Both the position numbers and the translations under genes were made by a program. From Caenimonas sedimenti (GTDB lineage: Bacteria > Pseudomonadota > Gammaproteobacteria > Burkholderiales > Burkholderiaceae_C): a stretch of DNA of 64,000 bases. Below, piece by piece: positions 60,003-64,000 of this stretch; the first letter of the stretch is position 1, and each line of letters starts with the position of its first letter. The DNA lies in the NCBI RefSeq assembly GCF_007833165.1, contig NZ_VOBQ01000004.1, forward strand, positions 372,001 to 436,000. The letters are read 5' to 3'. The notes under the pieces were generated by a model. It saw only the letters and a program-made list of their open reading frames with translations. It did no database searches and had not been told where the DNA came from.

Positions 60003-61940
60003 GTGCCCCCGACCGTTCCGCCCGCTGACGCCGCTTCCTCCCCCGAGCCGGAGCAGCGTTTCCGGACCCTGTTCGAGCAGGCGCCGTTCAGCGTGCAACT
60101 CCTGTCGGCCGCGGGCCGGACGCTGATGGTGAACCAGGCCTGGAAGGACCTGTGGGGCACGCAGGAGGGCGATCCCCTGCTGCGGTGGGTGCTGAGCGAG
60201 TACGACATGCTCGCCGATCCCCAGCTCGAGGCCAAGGGCGTGACGCCCTACCTGCGCCGCGCGTTCGCCGGCGAGCCCGTGCGCATCCCGGCGGCCTGGT
60301 ACGACCCGGCCGAAATCGGGAAACCGGGCCGGGCCCGCTGGGTGGAAGCGACGGCGCGCCCGATCAAGGCGGCCGATGGCAGCGTGCTGGAGGTCATGCT
60401 CATCCACGAGGACGTGACCGAACGCTTCCTCGCTGAACGCCAGTTGCGGGCCAGCGAAATGCGCCTGCGCCAGCTGGCCAACACCATCCCGCAGCTGGCC
60501 TGGATCGCCGACGCCGAGGGCGTGCCCCAGTGGTACAACGACCGCTGGTACGAGTACACGGGCACCACGCCGGAGGAGATGCGGGGGGACGGCTGGCAGA
60601 GCGTGCCGCATCCGGAGGTGCTGCCCCACGTGATCGAACGGTGGGCGCATTCCGTCGCCACCGGCGAACCGTTCCAGATGACCGTGCCGATGCGGGGCCG
60701 CGACGGCACGCATCGTCCCTTCTTCACGCTGGTGGCGCCTTTGCGGGACGACACCGGCCAGGTCGTGCAATGGTTCGGCACCAACACCGACGTCTCGCCG
60801 CTGCACGATGCCGAACAGGTGCGGCAGGAGGGTGAGCGGCGCAAGGACGAATTCCTGGCGATGCTGGCGCATGAACTGCGCAATCCGCTGGCGCCGATCA
60901 GCACCGCCGCCCAATTGTTGCGGCATGCCGGCGCGGCGCCGGACCTGGTGCTGCGCGCCGGCGAAGTCATCGAACGGCAGGTGCGGCACATGACCAAGCT
61001 GGTGGACGACCTGCTTGACGTGTCCCGCGTCACCCGTGGCCTGGTCACGCTGCACATGGACACGCTGGACCTGGCGGGCGTCGTCTCGAATGCGCTGGAG
61101 CAGATGCAGCCGCTGCTGCAAGCGTCCGGCCGCAGCGTGGCGCAGCCGCCGGGGCTGGAGCGCATCCACGTGCGCGGGGACCGCATCCGGCTGGTGCAGG
61201 TGCTGGTGAACCTGTTGAACAACGCCATCAAGTACAGCCCGCCGGGCAGTCCGATCCAGCTGCAGGTGAGCGTGGCAGAGGGCCAGGTGAGCATCAGCGT
61301 GGGCGACGAGGGCATCGGCATCGATCCAGCCTTCCAGCCCCATGTGTTCGAGCTCTTCACCCAGGCGCAGCGCGCGCCGGACCGCTCGCAGGGTGGGCTC
61401 GGCATCGGCCTGGCCCTGGTCAAGAGCCTGGTGCAGCTGCACGGTGGCGAAGTGAAGGTGGACAGCCAGGGCCTCGGCCAGGGCAGTGTCTTCACCGTCA
61501 CGCTGCCGCTGGTGGCCGATGCGGTGCCGCAAGCGCCGCAGCCAGCGGAGCGCGGGCCTGCGTCCAGCCGCGGCTTGCGCATCATGGTCGTGGACGACAA
61601 CGCGGATGCGGCCGATACCCTGGCGGCGTTGCTGGAGATCGAAGGGCATGACGTGCGTACGGCCGGCGACGCCACCGCCGCGTTGGAGATTGCACACGGC
61701 TTCGCTGCCGACGTCCTCATCCTGGACATCGGCCTGCCCGGCATCGATGGCTACCAGCTCGCTCGCCTGCTGCGCAAGCAATTCGCGGCCGCGACCTTCA
61801 TCGCACTGACCGGTTATGGGCAGGACAAGGACCGCGAGCTGTCACGCCAGGCGGGCTTCGACCTGCATCTGGTGAAACCGCTGGATCCGCGGCTGCTCCA
61901 GGCGGCGCTGCGTGGTGTCGCCCCGCCCGCCCGGAGTTGA
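60003..61940 (+). CDS. PAS-domain hybrid sensor histidine kinase
   Basis: The protein has two PAS domains (about residues 15-150 and 155-285; the second contains QWYNDRWYEYTGTTPEEMRGDGW). A HisKA/HATPase core follows with the H-box EFLAMLAHELRNPLAPI, N-box LVNLLNNAIKYSP, G-box VGDEGIGID and GGLGIGLALVKSL. A C-terminal receiver has DDNADAADTL, the phosphorylated Asp in ILDIGLPGIDGY and Lys in LVKPLDP. No membrane helix is visible, so it senses a cytoplasmic signal. The GTG 60003 start (645 residues) is preferred; ATG 59955 or 59892 are alternatives. No cognate output regulator lies beside it. Confidence 0.88.
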   Translation: MPPTVPPADAASSPEPEQRFRTLFEQAPFSVQLLSAAGRTLMVNQAWKDLWGTQEGDPLLRWVLSEYDMLADPQLEAKGVTPYLRRAFAGEPVRIPAAWYDPAEIGKPGRARWVEATARPIKAADGSVLEVMLIHEDVTERFLAERQLRASEMRLRQLANTIPQLAWIADAEGVPQWYNDRWYEYTGTTPEEMRGDGWQSVPHPEVLPHVIERWAHSVATGEPFQMTVPMRGRDGTHRPFFTLVAPLRDDTGQVVQWFGTNTDVSPLHDAEQVRQEGERRKDEFLAMLAHELRNPLAPISTAAQLLRHAGAAPDLVLRAGEVIERQVRHMTKLVDDLLDVSRVTRGLVTLHMDTLDLAGVVSNALEQMQPLLQASGRSVAQPPGLERIHVRGDRIRLVQVLVNLLNNAIKYSPPGSPIQLQVSVAEGQVSISVGDEGIGIDPAFQPHVFELFTQAQRAPDRSQGGLGIGLALVKSLVQLHGGEVKVDSQGLGQGSVFTVTLPLVADAVPQAPQPAERGPASSRGLRIMVVDDNADAADTLAALLEIEGHDVRTAGDATAALEIAHGFAADVLILDIGLPGIDGYQLARLLRKQFAAATFIALTGYGQDKDRELSRQAGFDLHLVKPLDPRLLQAALRGVAPPARS

Positions 61941-61950
61941 CGGAAGGCCG

Positions 61951-62271
61951 TCAGGCCGTCCCGAGGACGGGCATGGCCGAGTGTTGCGGGTCGTCGAAGT
62001 AGCCGAACAGGCGCGCTGCCAGCGCGCCAAGTTCGGCGTCGTCCATCGCGCGGGCGCAGGCCAGTTGCCACATCGCATATTCGCGGTCGCCCAGCATCAT
62101 GGCGGTGTTGACGCAACGGCCATGGCCGGCCATCAGCAGGGCGAAGCTGGCCAGCAGCCCCGTGGGGCAATAGCGCGGCGACCCGCCGGCGTCGGCGAAA
62201 TCATCGGAAGCTTCGAGCGAGCCACCCGCGGCGCGCTCGGATGAAACAGGGTTGGCGTGCGGCGTCTGCAT
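61951..62271 (-). CDS. Small protein of unknown function, coupled to upstream gene
   Basis: This 106-residue protein (QTPHANPVSSERAAGGSLEASDDFADAGGSPRYCPTGLLASFALLMAGHGRCVNTAMMLGDREYAMWQLACARAMDDAELGALAARLFGYFDD) has two Cys and helical segments, with no signal peptide. Its GAGG ribosome-binding site overlaps the stop of the upstream gene (TGAGG), so the two are translationally coupled. No family is claimed. Confidence 0.7.
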   Translation of the reverse strand: MQTPHANPVSSERAAGGSLEASDDFADAGGSPRYCPTGLLASFALLMAGHGRCVNTAMMLGDREYAMWQLACARAMDDAELGALAARLFGYFDDPQHSAMPVLGTA

Positions 62272-62278
62272 GGCGGCC

Positions 62279-62623
62279 TCAGCGGAAGGTGTAGTTCACG
62301 GTCATGGCGCCGGCGACAGGCCTGGGCATGGCCGGCATGGTCACCGCCGGCACGATCACCGTCGTGGGCTGGGCGGCCTGCATCTGGACCTTGCAGCTCG
62401 CCACGGTCGCGCGGGGGGTGTATTGCAGGCAGTCGGCCAGCGCCAGCTGCTGGACGATGGCGTCGGCGCGGCGCGCTTCGGCCACTTTGACCTGGTTGTT
62501 GCACAGGAGCCAGAAGGCGACGAGCTGGCTGGCGGCGACGGCGCCCCAGCCCACCCAGAACCACTTGCTGCGTGTCGCGATCGGGCCGGTTTCGGGGGCG
62601 AACGAATCGATGGCGGACTGCAT
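62279..62623 (-). CDS. Small membrane-anchored protein
   Basis: The 114-residue protein has one membrane helix (about 22-42: WFWVGWGAVAASQLVAFWLL) with a probable periplasmic tail rich in Ala, Pro and Thr. AAGGAA precedes the ATG at 62623. It is followed directly by the unknown gene at 61951 in the same operon. The function is unknown. Confidence 0.75.
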   Translation of the reverse strand: MQSAIDSFAPETGPIATRSKWFWVGWGAVAASQLVAFWLLCNNQVKVAEARRADAIVQQLALADCLQYTPRATVASCKVQMQAAQPTTVIVPAVTMPAMPRPVAGAMTVNYTFR

Positions 62624-62739
62624 GGCGGGGTTCCTTGTGGAGTGATTCGAATGTAGAAACCGGCTTGCCGGCCCGCCAGCGAGAAGTAGCTCGACCCGCT
62701 GTAGGACAAAATCGGTATGGACGAGCCACACTCTTTTTC

Positions 62740-63651
62740 ATGTCTCACCTCCTCCTCCTCGACGCCGCGGCCACGGCTGCCCGGCTGCCCTACCCCGCCC
62801 TGGTCCGCGAAATCGCCTCGGTACTGGGGGATCCCGGGGTCCGCGTCCCGGCGCGGCTGGTGCAGCCCCTACCCGGCGGCGGCAGCCTCTTCGTGATGCC
62901 GGCGCACGATGCCCGGGTGGCGATCACCAAATTGATCACGTTCACCCCCGGCAATGCCAAAGCCGGCAGGCCGACCATCCAGGGCGACGTCGTGGTTTTC
63001 GACGTCGAGACCGGCGAGCGCCGGCTGGTGCTCGACGGACCCACGGTGACGGCACGGCGGACGGCGGCGGTCTCCCTGCTGGCGGCGCAACGGCTCGCAC
63101 CCAACTCCGCCGGGCCGCTGCTCATCGTCGGGGCCGGCACGCAGGGACGCAGCCACCTGGAGGCGTTCGCGGAGTGCTTGGGCATCCGCGAAGTGCTGAT
63201 CCATTCACGCAGCGGAGCCAGTGCGAACGCCTTGGCGGACCTCGCGCGTCGATTCGGGCTGCGCGCGCGCGTCGTCGGCGACCCGGATGCGGCGCTGGCC
63301 GAATGCCCCCTGGTGGTCACCTGCACGCCGGCCAACGCCGTGGTCCTGAAAGCCTTGCCGCGTGACGATGCGTTCCTGGCCGCCGTCGGCGCCTTCACGC
63401 CCGCGATGGTGGAACTCGGCCCCGCGCTGTGCCGCCACTGCGACTTGGCGGGCCGCATCGTCGTCGACACCCGTGATGCGGAACACGAGGCCGGTGACCT
63501 GATGCAGGCCGGACTGGACGTTGCCGGCTATCCGGCGCTGGCAGACGTGCTGGCCACCCCGGATGCGGCCCCGCGCGGCCCGGTGTTGTTCAAGAGCTGC
63601 GGCTGGGCCGGCTGGGACCTGGCGGCGGCGCGCGCCGCCCTCCTCAATTGA
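62740..63651 (+). CDS. Ornithine cyclodeaminase / Delta1-pyrroline-2-carboxylate reductase family protein
   Basis: The 303-residue enzyme belongs to the OCD/mu-crystallin family. It has the N-terminal LLLLDAAATAARLPYPALV, substrate-binding KLITFTPGNAKAGRPTIQG, Rossmann site IVGAGTQGRSHLEAF and VTCTPANAVVLKALP. These features match bifunctional pyrroline/piperideine-2-carboxylate reductases as well as ornithine cyclodeaminases, and cyclodeaminase activity is not proven. The ATG at 62740 starts MSHLLLLDAAA. It overlaps the convergent edge gene by 8 bases. Confidence 0.88.
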   Translation: MSHLLLLDAAATAARLPYPALVREIASVLGDPGVRVPARLVQPLPGGGSLFVMPAHDARVAITKLITFTPGNAKAGRPTIQGDVVVFDVETGERRLVLDGPTVTARRTAAVSLLAAQRLAPNSAGPLLIVGAGTQGRSHLEAFAECLGIREVLIHSRSGASANALADLARRFGLRARVVGDPDAALAECPLVVTCTPANAVVLKALPRDDAFLAAVGAFTPAMVELGPALCRHCDLAGRIVVDTRDAEHEAGDLMQAGLDVAGYPALADVLATPDAAPRGPVLFKSCGWAGWDLAAARAALLN

Positions 63652-64000
63652 GCGTCCGCGCCAGGTGCGCGTCCAGCGCCAGCTGGAACGCCGGCAGCGT
63701 TTCGCCGAACACCGCCACGAAGTTCGCCTGCGAATCCGCCGAATTGCGATGCCGGCGGAAGTACGCGAGCACCTTGTCGTACGAATGGCGCTCGATGAGG
63801 AAATCGGTCGCCAGGAAAGCGTAGGGGTAGGTCGCATCGAAGCCGCGCGCCTGGCGCACCAGCAGCCATTGCGCCAGCGTGTCCATGTCGGCGAGCGGGG
63901 CAAGACCGACCTTGGCCTGCGCGCCCCGCACCTGCGAGAGCATCTTCGCCTTCTCTTCAGGCAGCCGGCGCACGCCCAGTTCATGCACGATGCGGAAGGC
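63644..64000 (-). CDS. Unknown protein, C-terminal part (gene continues beyond window)
   Basis: The frame is open to the window edge and reads ...AFRIVHELGVRRLPEEKAKMLSQVRGAQAKVGLAPLADMDTLAQWLLVRQARGFDATYPYAFLATDFLIERHSYDKVLAYFRRHRNSADSQANFVAVFGETLPAFQLALDAHLARTLN. The GTG at 63988 within it is unlikely to be the true start, because the frame continues with protein-like sequence upstream. It resembles the end of a helical metalloprotease-like or TPR-type domain, but I cannot name it. It is convergent with the OCD-like gene. Confidence 0.65.
   Translation of the reverse strand, partial: AFRIVHELGVRRLPEEKAKMLSQVRGAQAKVGLAPLADMDTLAQWLLVRQARGFDATYPYAFLATDFLIERHSYDKVLAYFRRHRNSADSQANFVAVFGETLPAFQLALDAHLARTLN

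Noticed and set aside
1-64000. tRNA genes, CRISPR arrays, phage or transposase genes
   Set aside because: None was seen when reading both strands; only short non-coding repeats indicate mobile sequence.

Overview
The window looks like ordinary chromosome from a high-GC betaproteobacterium of the family Comamonadaceae (Ramlibacter/Variovorax-like). The evidence is the strong G/C bias at third codon positions, the ribF-ileS-lspA order, a tripartite tricarboxylate transporter (Tct) plus a Bug-type receptor, and the short GC-rich palindromic repeats between genes that are common in this family. The genus is an inference. No tRNA, rRNA, CRISPR array, phage gene or transposase gene was found. Coding density is very high, and only 49010-49327 exceeds 300 bases without a gene.

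Layout. 1-3761: an rRNA methyltransferase fragment and purN (minus), then yceH and a pimeloyl-CoA dehydrogenase pair (pimC, pimD). 3828-5863: a Tat/lipoprotein hydrolase and an HNH endonuclease. 6089-12601: ribF, ileS, lspA, a Na/phosphate symporter and a lone receiver protein. 12691-20774: a Nudix hydrolase, a secreted repeat protein, a quinone reductase, two DMT exporters, an SDR protein without its catalytic Tyr/Lys, an SH3 protein, an M48 protease and DUF3422. 20910-26526: TctA/TctB, a GspE-like ATPase, a spermidine-synthase-like protein and TatD. 26612-30751: an S1C protease without PDZ, then MoxR, DUF58 and a BatA-like protein. 31046-38468: a hydrolase, LolD/LolC, a conserved protein coupled to RecJ, an NTPase with a variant P-loop, a Lys-rich small protein and a pirin.

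38482-42108 is a three-gene minus-strand operon (flavin monooxygenase, unknown protein, alpha/beta hydrolase) that looks catabolic. 42749-48553 is a GntR regulator facing an ABC importer operon (ATPase, permease, NMT1/THI5-like receptor, amidohydrolase, second permease). Convergent to it lies a thiamine-binding-domain protein with a signal peptide, preceded by a clear TPP riboswitch. 49328-50054: hemerythrin plus an 82-residue protein. 50099-53294: LysR, D-tartrate dehydratase (tarD) and a Bug receptor, which form a tartrate-use module. 53869-56498: a DegT aminotransferase and a GT2 glycosyltransferase in one operon. The rest holds an AI-2E exporter, a saccharopine-dehydrogenase-like protein, a hybrid histidine kinase, two small proteins, an ornithine-cyclodeaminase-like reductase and a truncated gene at the edge.

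The most unusual element is the TPP-riboswitch-controlled, apparently exported MTH1187-type thiamine-binding protein beside an NMT1-type ABC operon. Next are the tarD/Bug module, whose permease may be the receptor-less TctBA pair 29 kb away, and the flavoenzyme operon with an unrecognised protein. All functions are read from sequence and remembered family features. No database search was run.
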